DNA of 64,000 bases, taken from positions 62,001 to 126,000 of the forward strand of contig NZ_JAHLPP010000001.1 of the NCBI RefSeq assembly GCF_018917965.1, written 5' to 3'. The DNA comes from Pseudoflavonifractor sp. MSJ-37. Its GTDB lineage: Bacteria; Bacillota; Clostridia; Oscillospirales; Oscillospiraceae. Below, in pieces: positions 8,187-16,218 of this stretch; the stretch's first letter is position 1, and each line of letters opens with the position of its first letter. The notes below the pieces were generated by a model. It was not told the DNA's origin. It was given only the letters and a program-made list of their open reading frames with translations, and did not search any database. The translations under genes were made by a program, and so were the position numbers.

Positions 8187-9920
8187 TCAGTTGTAGCTGG
8201 AGTCGGTGACCGTATAGTTGACGAAGACCTCCTGACCGTCCTCCACGCCGGACTTGATCTCCACGTTGTTGGTGTCGGAGATGCCGATCTCCACCGGAAC
8301 GGGCCAGTAGCCCTCGGCCTCGGTGGGGTAGGTGCGGCGCTCGCCCTCCTGGACCTCGGGCAGATCCAGGTCGATGGCGTTCTCCGGACGCTCGTCAGCG
8401 TGGACGAACACCACGGTCTGAGCATTGCCGTCGGTATCCATGACGCTCTTCACGGCGCTGCCGGGGATGAGCACGCAGTCGTCGGACTGACTGGTGACGA
8501 AGGAGTACTGGAGGTAGGAGCCCTCGATCAGCGAGCCGTCCATATTGTCCACCGTCAGGATCACCGGGTAGTTGGTCATGCCATTGTTGCTCTCGGCCTT
8601 GCTCATGTCGATGGAGGTGACAGTGCCCATGAACAGGTTGTCGTTGTAGTCGGTCAGGTCCACCATGTCGCCGGGCTTGATGAAGGAGATGTTCCGGTCG
8701 TCCACGTCGATTGTGACCAGCATGGTAGAGGTGTTGGAGATCATGATCACGGTGTCGCCGCTCTTGACCTCCTGGCCCTCCACCAAGTTGCAGGAGGTGA
8801 CGGTGCCGTCGATGGGGGAGACGGCGTTGAAGTTGGCCAGAGCCTTCTGGGCGTCGGTCAGCGCGGACTGGGCGTCGGCGATCTCCTCCTGCTTGGCCTG
8901 GATGTCGTCGTTCAGGCTGTCAGACCCCAGCGTCACCAGGGGGGTGCCGGCGGTGACGTTGGCGTAGTTCAGCAGACTGGAGGACACGAGGGGGCCGCTG
9001 GCCTTGGTGGTGATGGTACGGGTCTCATAGTACTCCGTCTTGGCGGAGGCATAGGGATAGGCCGTGGAGCCGTCGGCCAGAGACACAGAGGCGGAGGCGT
9101 CCATCCCGGCGGTGAGAGTGCCGGGGTTGTCGAAGACCACCACCACCTCGAAGTGGACGGCACCCTCTGGGGAGATGTAGCTGACCTTGTTGATCTTCTC
9201 CACCTTGCCGGTGAAGTCCTTCATGACGGCGGGGATGCTGACGTTGACGGTCTGCCCCACGGAGATCTTGCCGTCATAGGCGTAGCTGAAATAGAGGGAG
9301 AGCTTCAGCTTGGTGTCGTTGACCAGGGTGCAGATCTCCGTGCCGCTGGACACGTCCTCGTCAGAGGTGAACTCCTTCACGTTGGTGAGCTTGCCGGAGA
9401 AGGGGGCCTTGACCACCAGGTCGGCCACCTGCTCCTGGAGCTTCCGCAGGTCCTTGTTCAGGCTGTCCACTTTGTCCCGGGCGGTGGTGACGGCCTTCTC
9501 AGCGGCCTCGCTGTAGATGGTGTAGAGGGGCTGTCCGGCGGTGACGGTCTCACCGGCGGAGACGAAGACCTCCCGCACCTCGCCGCCCTCGGTGAGGGTG
9601 ATGGTGGCGGCCTCCTTGGCCTTGGCGTTGCCGCTGCCCTGGACGGTGCTCTGGATCGAGCCGATGTAGGCGGGCTGGGAGTAGATGTCCCCCTGGTCCA
9701 CCGGCGCGGGGCTCAGGACGAACTTCCAAAGGGCCCAGCCGCCTCCGCCCAGGACGGCCAGGATGAGGACCAGGGCGAGGAGACTCTTCCAACGGCCCTT
9801 CTTCCGCTTCTTGATGGGCTTTTTGGCCGGACCGGCGGGCTTGGGAGCCTCCGGGGACGGCGTCATCTGGGGAGCGCTGTTCTCCTCCGGCACGAGCGCG
9901 GGGGCGTTCTGTTCCGTCAT
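8187..9920 (-). CDS. HlyD/MacA-type periplasmic adaptor-like subunit
   Basis: A 577-residue protein with a proline-rich cytosolic tail, a single membrane anchor (LLALVLILAVLGGGGWALW, about residues 46-64) and an extracellular part with two lipoyl/barrel-sandwich halves. These halves (EVFVSAGETVTAGQPLYTI; SPIDGTVTSCNLVEGQEVKS) flank coiled coils such as KVDSLNKDLRKLQEQVADLV and DDIQAKQEEIADAQSALTDA. This is the MacA-like adaptor of Gram-positive tripartite-like ABC exporters. The ATG at 9920 has GGAGGAA at good spacing; a longer upstream reading frame lacks a ribosome site. It is the first gene of the exporter-SLH operon. Confidence 0.88.
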   Translation of the reverse strand: MTEQNAPALVPEENSAPQMTPSPEAPKPAGPAKKPIKKRKKGRWKSLLALVLILAVLGGGGWALWKFVLSPAPVDQGDIYSQPAYIGSIQSTVQGSGNAKAKEAATITLTEGGEVREVFVSAGETVTAGQPLYTIYSEAAEKAVTTARDKVDSLNKDLRKLQEQVADLVVKAPFSGKLTNVKEFTSDEDVSSGTEICTLVNDTKLKLSLYFSYAYDGKISVGQTVNVSIPAVMKDFTGKVEKINKVSYISPEGAVHFEVVVVFDNPGTLTAGMDASASVSLADGSTAYPYASAKTEYYETRTITTKASGPLVSSSLLNYANVTAGTPLVTLGSDSLNDDIQAKQEEIADAQSALTDAQKALANFNAVSPIDGTVTSCNLVEGQEVKSGDTVIMISNTSTMLVTIDVDDRNISFIKPGDMVDLTDYNDNLFMGTVTSIDMSKAESNNGMTNYPVILTVDNMDGSLIEGSYLQYSFVTSQSDDCVLIPGSAVKSVMDTDGNAQTVVFVHADERPENAIDLDLPEVQEGERRTYPTEAEGYWPVPVEIGISDTNNVEIKSGVEDGQEVFVNYTVTDSSYN

Positions 9921-9971
9921 GTTCGTGTTCCTCCTATCGGCGGGATCGGTCCCGTACAGGTCTATGTCTAC

Positions 9972-9977
9972 ATTGTA
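9972..9977 (-). promoter_or_regulatory. Candidate -10 box for the exporter operon
   Basis: TACAAT on the minus strand, about 50 bases upstream of the adaptor start. No convincing -35 is seen, which fits a promoter that needs an activator. Confidence 0.35.
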
Positions 9978-10020
9978 GCATGGCGGACGGCAGGAAGTAT
10001 TTGCAAAAGGATGACAGATC

Positions 10021-10036
10021 CTTAACGAAATCTTAA
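10021..10036 (-). promoter_or_regulatory. Direct repeat resembling an OmpR-type response-regulator site
   Basis: On the minus strand TTAAG occurs twice with an 11-base period (TTAAGATTTCGTTAAG). It is about 45 bases upstream of the exporter -10. Two repeats one helical turn apart are typical for dimers of OmpR-family regulators, which often control antibiotic-response exporters. No two-component genes are in the window. Confidence 0.3.
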
Positions 10037-10157
10037 ATCTCGACTTGCCGACGGCCTCTTTCTCTTTTAGACGCCCAAACGAGGAAAAAGTTCTCAGGAC
10101 GGAGGATATTTTTTGCGGGGACCGACAGGCCGTCTGCACGGGCGGGAGGCGCTATGC

Positions 10158-10163
10158 TATAAT
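10158..10163 (+). promoter_or_regulatory. Extended -10 promoter of the LysR gene
   Basis: TGCTATAAT gives a perfect -10 with the TGn extension, 45 bases before the LysR start. The -35 region (TGCACG) is poor. Confidence 0.5.
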
Positions 10164-10207
10164 GATGGCGGAGAAAACGCGCGCGGAGCGGGATGGAGGC
10201 ATGAGAG

Positions 10208-11119
10208 ATGGAGATCAAGAACCCGGAGTATATCCTGACGATCGCGGACGAGGGGAGCCTGACCCGGGCGGCAGAAAAACTTTATGTCACACAGTCGGCC
10301 CTGAGCCAGTACCTGCTGAAGATCGAGAACGATCTGGGGGTGACGCTTTTCCATCGGAGGAAGGGGCGATGGATCCCAACAGAGGCAGGGGAGGTCTATC
10401 TGCGGGGCGCGGAGGCGGTCTACCGCGCGCAGGCGGCCACAGAGGAGGAACTAGCCGCGCTGAGGGGATGTGAGACACTGCACCTGGCTGTGTCAGCCTG
10501 GGGGTCGGAACTGATGATCCATATCCTGCCGAGGCTGAAGGAACGTTTCCCTGGGATCACGCTGGATCTGGTGGAGCAGACCTATGATGAGATGCGTCCG
10601 ATGATGCGGGAGGGAAGGGTCGATCTGGCCATCAGCGCCCTGACCGATGATGACGATCCGCCGGGACAGGGATATACCAGTCTGTATCAGGAACGGGCGG
10701 TACTGATCCTGCCGCCGGACCATCCGTATTGTGCGGCGCATCCGGAGGATGCGTCGATCGCGTGGAGGGAGATCGGCCGGGCCCTTCGGAACACGGGGTT
10801 CCTCTTTTCCGACCGGGGATCCACCATTCGGAAGATGGAGGAACGCCTCTTCCAGACGATCTTGTTTCGTCCGCAGGTGGTCTGTGAGCTGGACCGGAAA
10901 GACTATATGCGCCGGATGGTCTCGATCGGAGTAGGGGCCGCACTGGTGCCCGCGTCGGCAGCCGGAGAGGGAGGAGACGTACGGATCTTCGATTTGGACC
11001 CGCCGATGGTGCGCCGGGAACTGCTGATCGCCCGCCGGGATCTCCAGCGGACACCGGCCCATGCCTGCCTGGAGCGCCTCATCTGTGAAGAAGCCGCGAA
11101 AAGGACGGGACAGTGCTGA
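10208..11119 (+). CDS. LysR family transcriptional regulator
   Basis: A 303-residue LysR-type regulator. The N-terminal winged helix (residues 1-60) contains GSLTRAAEKLYVTQSALSQY and LGVTLFHRRKGRWIPTEAG. The rest is the substrate-binding co-inducer domain, including VDLAISAL and GVGAALVPASAA. GGAGGCATGAG precedes the ATG. It is divergent from the exporter operon and convergent with the aldolase-dehydratase pair. Which of these it controls cannot be told from sequence; a sugar-acid pathway is plausible, but it shares no promoter region with that pair. Confidence 0.88.
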   Translation: MEIKNPEYILTIADEGSLTRAAEKLYVTQSALSQYLLKIENDLGVTLFHRRKGRWIPTEAGEVYLRGAEAVYRAQAATEEELAALRGCETLHLAVSAWGSELMIHILPRLKERFPGITLDLVEQTYDEMRPMMREGRVDLAISALTDDDDPPGQGYTSLYQERAVLILPPDHPYCAAHPEDASIAWREIGRALRNTGFLFSDRGSTIRKMEERLFQTILFRPQVVCELDRKDYMRRMVSIGVGAALVPASAAGEGGDVRIFDLDPPMVRRELLIARRDLQRTPAHACLERLICEEAAKRTGQC

Positions 11120-11140
11120 GACCGGAGCGGAACATGGGGA

Positions 11141-11186
11141 ACGCCCCGGACCCGTGATGTCATCCACAGGGTCCGGGGCGTCCTTT
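11141..11186 (+). terminator. Terminator after the LysR gene
   Basis: A 13-bp perfect stem (ACGCCCCGGACCC and complement) followed by TCCTTTTT. It overlaps the end of the convergent aldolase gene region. Confidence 0.85.
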
Positions 11187-11954
11187 TTATGCGTTTAGCT
11201 GTTGGTAAAGCTGCTGATAGGCTTGGATCAGAAGGAAAATGTCAGCGCCTGCGGCCACAGAGTCGAATCCCATATCGAGGAAGGACCGGGCGGTCTGAGC
11301 GTCTCCGGCAAAGATCATAGAGAGCTTCCCGCTGACTTTGCAGGCGGCGAGGATACGCGCGATGGCCTGCCGGACGACGGGGGCGTCCAGCTGGAGGGGA
11401 CAGCCCAGGGAGATGGAGAGATCCATCGGCCCGACGAAGATCCCATCCACGCCCTCCAGGGCGGCGATCGTCTCGATCTGTGCCAGACACTCTGCCGTTT
11501 CACATTGAGGGAACAGCAGGGTCTTGCGGTTCGCCTCTGCCATATAGGCGGTGGGGGAAAAGTCGGCGGCGGTGCCCCATCGGCAGTCCCGTGTAGGCAG
11601 GTAGCCCCGGTCCCCCAGCGGTGCGAATTTCGCGTATCGGATCAGTGTCTGCACCTCATCTACTGTTTTGACGGCGGGTATGATCAGTCCGGCCGCCCCG
11701 GCATCCAGCGGATGGAGCACAGACCGGCGGGAGATCTCGCCGATCCGCACGAAGGGCGCCAGTCCGGCCCCCTCGGCGGCGGCGACAGCGGAGGTCATCA
11801 GGTCCGTGCCGATCTCCTGATGTTCGGAGTCGATGATTACGAAATCGAAGGGGACACAGGCGATGTTCTCGATGGCGGCAGTGCTCTTCAACTGTGTAAA
11901 GGTCCCATAGGCGGGGAGACCCTGCTGCCGCTTTGTTGATAAGATATCATCCAT
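11187..11954 (-). CDS. HpcH/HpaI family aldolase
   Basis: A 255-residue metal-dependent class II aldolase of the HpcH/HpaI/citrate-lyase-beta type, which cleaves 2-keto-3-deoxy acids to pyruvate plus an aldehyde. The family's active-site elements are seen: DSEH with His45, Arg70 in APFVRIGE, the metal ligand Glu152 in FPQCETAECL, and Asp178 in FVGPMDLSIS. The exact substrate (for example 2-keto-3-deoxy-rhamnonate) cannot be decided. It lies 17 bases downstream of the sugar-acid dehydratase gene, so the two probably catalyse consecutive steps: acid to 2-keto-3-deoxy acid, then cleavage. Confidence 0.88.
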   Translation of the reverse strand: MDDILSTKRQQGLPAYGTFTQLKSTAAIENIACVPFDFVIIDSEHQEIGTDLMTSAVAAAEGAGLAPFVRIGEISRRSVLHPLDAGAAGLIIPAVKTVDEVQTLIRYAKFAPLGDRGYLPTRDCRWGTAADFSPTAYMAEANRKTLLFPQCETAECLAQIETIAALEGVDGIFVGPMDLSISLGCPLQLDAPVVRQAIARILAACKVSGKLSMIFAGDAQTARSFLDMGFDSVAAGADIFLLIQAYQQLYQQLNA

Positions 11955-11971
11955 GGAGGAGCCTCTCTCCC

Positions 11972-13693
11972 TTATTCCAGTCCGCCGCCCTGCATAGCGC
12001 TCCGGGCGTGGGTGGTATACATCTTGTAAAAGCCTTTGCGGGGCTCACGGGGGATGATGCCTTTCTTGGAACGCTCCCCAAGGACCTTGGCGGCCTCTTC
12101 GATGGAGCAGGGCACGCCGTGGATGCCGGTCACGTTGATGGTGCGGTCCTTGACGCTGTAAGAGATCAGGTCGCCCTCTTCGATGAAGGCGATGGGGCCG
12201 CCGGCGGCCGCCTCAGGGGAGACGTGGCCGATGGCCGCGCCGCGGGTGGCGCCGGAGAACCGGCCGTCGGTGATCAGGGCCACAGAGCCGTTGATCCGCT
12301 CGTCACAGCAGATGGCCTCAGTGGTGGCGACCATCTCAGGCATGCCGCAGCCACGGGGACCCTCGTAGCGGATGATGATGACCTCGCCGGGCTCGATCCG
12401 TTTTTTGGCGACGGCATCGTAGGCGTCCTCCTCGCAGTTGAACACACGGGCCTTGGCGTTGATGACCTCGCGCTGGTCCTCTGCGCAGGCGGCGTATTTC
12501 AGAACGGAGCCCTCGGGCGCGAGATTTCCTTTCAGGATCGCGATAGAACCCTTCTCATGGGCCTTTTCTACGGGGAAGATGACCTGATCGCGCTCCAGGC
12601 CGTAGTTGTGCAGGTAGCCCAGGTTGCGCTCGAACCAGTTGTCCTTGTGCAGGTCCTCCAGGTTCTCGCCAAGGGTCTTGCCGGTGACGGTCATCACGTC
12701 CAGATCCAGCATGTCCCGCAGGCGCCACTGGACCATGGGGATGCCGCCGGCGAACCAGAAGGCCTCGGTCAACTGAGTTCCGGAAGGATAGACATTGCCG
12801 ATATGCGGTACTTTGTGATTGATCTCATCGAAGAGCTCGATAGGAAGCTCGATGCCGGCTTCTCGGGCGATGGAGGGCAGATGGAGGGTGGCATTGGTGG
12901 AGCCGCCCATTGCAGAGTGGATGATGATCGCGTTCCGGAAAGCGGACTCGGTCAGGATCTGACTGGGCGTGATCCCGTTTTCGGCCAGCTCCATGATCTT
13001 TCGGCCAGCGTAGCGGGCATACTGGAGGATGTCACGCATGGTGGCGGGCACCAGAGCGGCGCCGGGCAGGGTCATGCCAAGAGCCTCTGCCAGACACTGC
13101 ATGGTAGAGGCGGTGCCCAGGAAGGCGCAGGCGCCCACAGAGGGACAGCCGGTCAGCTTATAGTCCCGGATCTCCTGCTCGGTGATGGCGCCGTCACGCT
13201 TTTCACGCAGGGAGATGTCACCGGCAACGATAGAGGTGGTCATATTGGGACCGGGCCGCATGGAGCCGCCGGGCATGAAGATGGCGGGGATGTCCATCCG
13301 GGCGATGGCCTTCAGATGGGCGGGGATGGACTTGTCACAGCTGGAGGACAGGATCATGCCGTCCCAGGGGACGGCAGAGCCGTGGAGTTCGACCATGTTG
13401 GCGATGCCCTCGCGGGAGGCCAGGACGAAGTTCATGCCGTCGTGTCCCTCCGTACAGCCGTCGCAGATGTCGGTGGCGTAGTACTTCGCAGGCTTGCCGC
13501 CCTTCTCATACACACCATAGACAGCTTGTTCTACCAACTGGTTCAGATGGGCGGAGCCGGGGTGGGAGTCGCCATAGACGCTCTCGATCATGATCTGGGG
13601 CTTCACGATGTCGGTGTCGTCCCAGCCGGTCCCCATCTCCAACGCATCGAACTGTGCCCAGAATTTCCTCTGCGGAGCACTCTTTTGCTGCAT
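11972..13693 (-). CDS. IlvD/Edd family dehydratase, probably for a sugar acid
   Basis: A 573-residue iron-sulfur dehydratase. Family motifs seen are GDSHPGSAHLNQL near residue 41, ATDICDGCTEGHDGM (Cys77, Cys80), SSSCDKSIPAHLKA (Cys119) and GCPSVGACAFLGTASTM. The family includes dihydroxyacid dehydratase (IlvD), phosphogluconate dehydratase (Edd) and sugar-acid (arabinonate, xylonate) dehydratases. Pairing with an HpcH aldolase and absence of other branched-chain amino acid genes favour a sugar acid. The start at 13693 has AAGGAGAT; a 22-residue longer frame lacks one. An extended -10 (TGCTACAAT) lies about 30 bases upstream. Confidence 0.85.
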   Translation of the reverse strand: MQQKSAPQRKFWAQFDALEMGTGWDDTDIVKPQIMIESVYGDSHPGSAHLNQLVEQAVYGVYEKGGKPAKYYATDICDGCTEGHDGMNFVLASREGIANMVELHGSAVPWDGMILSSSCDKSIPAHLKAIARMDIPAIFMPGGSMRPGPNMTTSIVAGDISLREKRDGAITEQEIRDYKLTGCPSVGACAFLGTASTMQCLAEALGMTLPGAALVPATMRDILQYARYAGRKIMELAENGITPSQILTESAFRNAIIIHSAMGGSTNATLHLPSIAREAGIELPIELFDEINHKVPHIGNVYPSGTQLTEAFWFAGGIPMVQWRLRDMLDLDVMTVTGKTLGENLEDLHKDNWFERNLGYLHNYGLERDQVIFPVEKAHEKGSIAILKGNLAPEGSVLKYAACAEDQREVINAKARVFNCEEDAYDAVAKKRIEPGEVIIIRYEGPRGCGMPEMVATTEAICCDERINGSVALITDGRFSGATRGAAIGHVSPEAAAGGPIAFIEEGDLISYSVKDRTINVTGIHGVPCSIEEAAKVLGERSKKGIIPREPRKGFYKMYTTHARSAMQGGGLE

Positions 13694-13722
13694 AACAACG
13701 ATCTCCTTTTCGTTTTTTTGCC

Positions 13723-13728
13723 ATTGTA
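13723..13728 (-). promoter_or_regulatory. Extended -10 promoter for the dehydratase-aldolase pair
   Basis: TGCTACAAT on the minus strand, 30 bases upstream of the dehydratase start. The -35 is weak. Confidence 0.45.
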
Positions 13729-13849
13729 GCAGGTGATCGGACAAAAGGACAGACCGCATTTCTTATGGATGGATCACAAAAAATAATACTGGATCGGGAA
13801 GCGCTGAAAAAGGGACGACCGGTCGGAAAACAGGTGGAAAAATATGAAA

Positions 13850-13887
13850 AAATGGAAAGAATCTCCCACACCAGCCGGTGCGGGAGA
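13850..13887 (-). terminator. Terminator after the corrinoid-protein gene
   Basis: On the minus strand TCTCCCGCACC pairs with GGTGTGGGAGA (one G-U), followed by a T-rich tract. It ends the corrinoid gene and separates it from the dehydratase. Confidence 0.7.
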
Positions 13888-13918
13888 CCCTTGGAGCGCG
13901 GATATTGGAGCGCGGCAG

Positions 13919-14557
13919 TCAGGACGCGCTCAAAAAACCGGCGGCCACAGTGGCAGCGGTGGCGGCGTCCGGAGTATAGGCATCGGCGCCGATGTCGTTG
14001 CAGAAGCGCTCCGTGACGGGCGCGCCGCCCACCATGATCTTCACCTTGTCACGGATGCCGGCGGCCTTTGCGGCTTCTACCACCGCGCCCATGGAGGGCA
14101 TGGAGGTGGTGAGCAGAGCGGAGCAGGCGATGATGGAGCAGTCCTTCTCGATGGCGGTCTGGACGAAGGTCTCAGGCGCCACGTCCACGCCAAGATCCAC
14201 CACCTCGATGCCCTGGCCCTCGAACATCATGCGGACCAGGTTCTTGCCGATGTCGTGGAGGTCGCCCTTCACGGTGCCCAGACAGGCCCGGCCCAGAGGC
14301 TCGGAGTTCTCGCTGGTGAGGTGGGGCTTGAGGATCTCCGTGCCGGCGTTCATGCACTTGGCGGCCATCAGGACCTGCGGGACGAACATGGCGCCGGACT
14401 TGAATTTTTCACCGACCACGTTCATGCCGGCCAGAAGGCCGTCCTCCAGGATGGCGCGAGGGGCGATCCCCTCCTCCAGAGCCTTGGGGACAAGCTCTTT
14501 GACCAGCTTGGCGCGTCCCTTCTGGAGCGCCTCGGATATCTCGTTCAGTGTGCTCAT
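13919..14557 (-). CDS. Corrinoid protein (MtbC/MtaC-like, B12-binding)
   Basis: A 212-residue corrinoid protein of the methyltransferase type. An N-terminal helical B12-binding cap (residues 1-85) precedes the Rossmann-like domain with the cobalt-ligand motif GDLHDIGKNLV (98-108, His101) and the later motifs SALLTTSM and VGGAPVT. Such proteins carry methyl groups between a substrate-specific methyltransferase and a methylcobamide:acceptor transferase. No methyltransferase or activase gene is nearby; the gene has its own promoter region and terminator. Substrate unknown. Confidence 0.88.
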   Translation of the reverse strand: MSTLNEISEALQKGRAKLVKELVPKALEEGIAPRAILEDGLLAGMNVVGEKFKSGAMFVPQVLMAAKCMNAGTEILKPHLTSENSEPLGRACLGTVKGDLHDIGKNLVRMMFEGQGIEVVDLGVDVAPETFVQTAIEKDCSIIACSALLTTSMPSMGAVVEAAKAAGIRDKVKIMVGGAPVTERFCNDIGADAYTPDAATAATVAAGFLSAS

Positions 14558-14865
14558 AATGATCGGATCCCCCTCATAAAAATGCAGGATGCATGGATAT
14601 TATGTATCATCATAGCAGAGAATGGACGAAATAGGAAGGGGCGGAGCGCAAAAAACTTCTTTTTGACAAAATGACAAAAACGACCTCCCTAAACAGGGGA
14701 AAGTGAGCCCTGTTGCATGAAGGGCATCCCTCCCATCCCAAAGGTGTCACCCATTGCCAGACCGGCGCGGGAGTGCGCGGCGGCATTCCGGCCATATTGG
14801 ATAGTGCGCGGCGATCCCGCGCGGGACATGTTTCGATGTTTTTTTGACGGAAAGGGGGATGACAG
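14558..14865. other. Intergenic region between corrinoid gene and spoIVB
   Basis: Holds divergent upstream regions. On the minus strand an extended -10 (TGCTATGAT, near 14611-14619) precedes the corrinoid gene. On the plus strand AAAGGGGG precedes spoIVB. I found no clear sigma-G-type promoter for spoIVB and no gene. Confidence 0.5.
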
Positions 14866-15924
14866 ATGCAGGGGACGCAGGAAGAGAAGCAGGGCCATCC
14901 GGCGTGGGCCGTCCGGCTCCTGACGGCGGCCGGCGCGCTGGTCCTGCTGTTCGCGCTGGCGGCAGGCCCCGCGCTGGCGGCAGGAGGACACACGGTGGGG
15001 CGCACGGTGATCCCGGTGGGCCGGGCCGTGGGGATCAAGCTCTTCTCGGACGGCGTGCTGGTGGTGGGCTTGTCCGGTGTGGAGACCGGCGGCGGGAGCG
15101 CAGATCCGGCCAAGGCCTGCGGTCTGAAGGAGGGCGACATCATCACGCACATCAACAGCGCGGAGGTGGATACGATCGAAGAGGTCCGTTCGATCCTCCA
15201 GGATCTGAGCGGGGAGAGGATGAGCCTGCGGGTCCGGCGGGACGGGAAGGAGGTCCAGATGACGGCCCAGGCGGTGAAGTGCGCCGCTGACGGCAGTTAT
15301 AAGCTGGGGGCCTGGATCCGGGACTCGATGGCGGGGATCGGGACCATCACGTTCTACGACCCGGCCTCTGGAGTGTTCGGCGCTCTGGGACATGGGGTCA
15401 GCGATGTGGACACGGCCCAGCTCATGCCGCTCCAGTCCGGCTCGATCATGTACGCGGAGGTCAGCGATGTGCGCCGCGGGGCGGCCGGGACACCGGGTGA
15501 GCTCCACGGGACGTTCCAGGTGGAGCGGGACTTGGGGGAACTCTATGCCAACACGTCCAGTGGGCTGTTCGGCACCACGGACGGCTCCGGCCTGCTGGAT
15601 GGGCAGGAGCCGGTGCCAGTGGCATCCCGGGCGCAGGTCAGGACCGGAAAGGCGACGATCCTCTCCAATGTGACCGGAGACCGGGTCGAGGAATATGAGA
15701 TCGAGATCGTCCGGATCTATCCGGAAGGGGAGGGCCGGGACATGACGATCCGGGTGACGGATCCCCGCCTGCTGGAGCGCACCGGCGGGATCGTCCAGGG
15801 GATGTCCGGTAGTCCGATCCTCCAGGACGGCCGCCTGGCGGGAGCAGTCACCCATGTACTGGTGAACGATCCTGTCCAGGGCTATGGCATCCTGGCGGAA
15901 CACATGACCGCGGCGGCGGAGTGA
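14866..15924 (+). CDS. spoIVB: SpoIVB sporulation signalling serine protease
   Basis: A 352-residue S55-family peptidase. It has an N-terminal membrane segment or signal (LLTAAGALVLLFALAAGPAL), a PDZ domain (about 78-138, with GLKEGDIITHINSAEV) and a C-terminal protease domain with the catalytic His176 in LGHGVSD and Ser in QGMSGSP (near 314-316). In Bacillus, SpoIVB is made in the forespore, crosses into the intermembrane space and triggers cleavage of pro-sigma-K by SpoIVFB. The start has AAAGGGGG upstream. It lies just before spo0A, as in many endospore formers, but a strong terminator separates the two. Confidence 0.93.
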   Translation: MQGTQEEKQGHPAWAVRLLTAAGALVLLFALAAGPALAAGGHTVGRTVIPVGRAVGIKLFSDGVLVVGLSGVETGGGSADPAKACGLKEGDIITHINSAEVDTIEEVRSILQDLSGERMSLRVRRDGKEVQMTAQAVKCAADGSYKLGAWIRDSMAGIGTITFYDPASGVFGALGHGVSDVDTAQLMPLQSGSIMYAEVSDVRRGAAGTPGELHGTFQVERDLGELYANTSSGLFGTTDGSGLLDGQEPVPVASRAQVRTGKATILSNVTGDRVEEYEIEIVRIYPEGEGRDMTIRVTDPRLLERTGGIVQGMSGSPILQDGRLAGAVTHVLVNDPVQGYGILAEHMTAAAE

Positions 15925-15932
15925 GCCATCCG

Positions 15933-15974
15933 TCCCCGGAGACGCGTGGGGGAGCGTCTCCGGGGAGACTTTTT
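15933..15974 (+). terminator. Terminator after spoIVB
   Basis: A 13-bp perfect stem (TCCCCGGAGACGC and complement) followed by ACTTTTTG. It isolates spo0A from spoIVB transcription. Confidence 0.85.
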
Positions 15975-16039
15975 GAGGACCTTCTGCGGCACAAGGCCTC
16001 CGGCGTGAGCGACAGGATCCGGCTTCGTATCTGTAAAAA

Positions 16040-16069
16040 ACAGGAGATCTTGCGAAATGGATCGAATAT
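16040..16069 (+). promoter_or_regulatory. Candidate sigma-H promoter of spo0A
   Basis: ACAGGAGAT (16040-16048), 12 bases, then ATCGAATAT (16061-16069). This fits the sigma-H consensus (AGGA in the -35, GAAT in the -10, spacer 11-12) with one mismatch. In Bacillus the sporulation promoter of spo0A is also sigma-H dependent. Confidence 0.5.
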
Positions 16070-16079
16070 GATCGAACAG

Positions 16080-16086
16080 TGTCGAA
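16080..16086 (+). promoter_or_regulatory. 0A box (Spo0A binding site)
   Basis: TGTCGAA, an exact core match to the 0A box, just downstream of the predicted sigma-H start site. It suggests autoregulation. Related ATCGAA motifs occur at 16061 and 16071. Confidence 0.55.
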
Positions 16087-16117
16087 AGAAAGACAGGCAA
16101 AAAATGGTAAAAATCTC

Positions 16118-16146
16118 TTGCGTTCGCTGTCTGATCATGGTACATT
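16118..16146 (+). promoter_or_regulatory. Candidate sigma-A promoter of spo0A
   Basis: TTGCGT (16118-16123), 17 bases, TACATT (16141-16146). It is placed about 70 bases upstream of the spo0A start and could give basal expression. Confidence 0.5.
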
Positions 16147-16218
16147 AAGATCGATCGTAAGGATCGCCCTGGCCAGGCATCAAGCGTCACGGCGACAGGC
16201 CGTGTGAGAGGAGTCGAC

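Noticed and set aside
7572-10025. 817-codon plus-strand frame opposite the exporter genes
   Set aside because: Antisense of three clear genes; low-complexity His/Gly/Val product.
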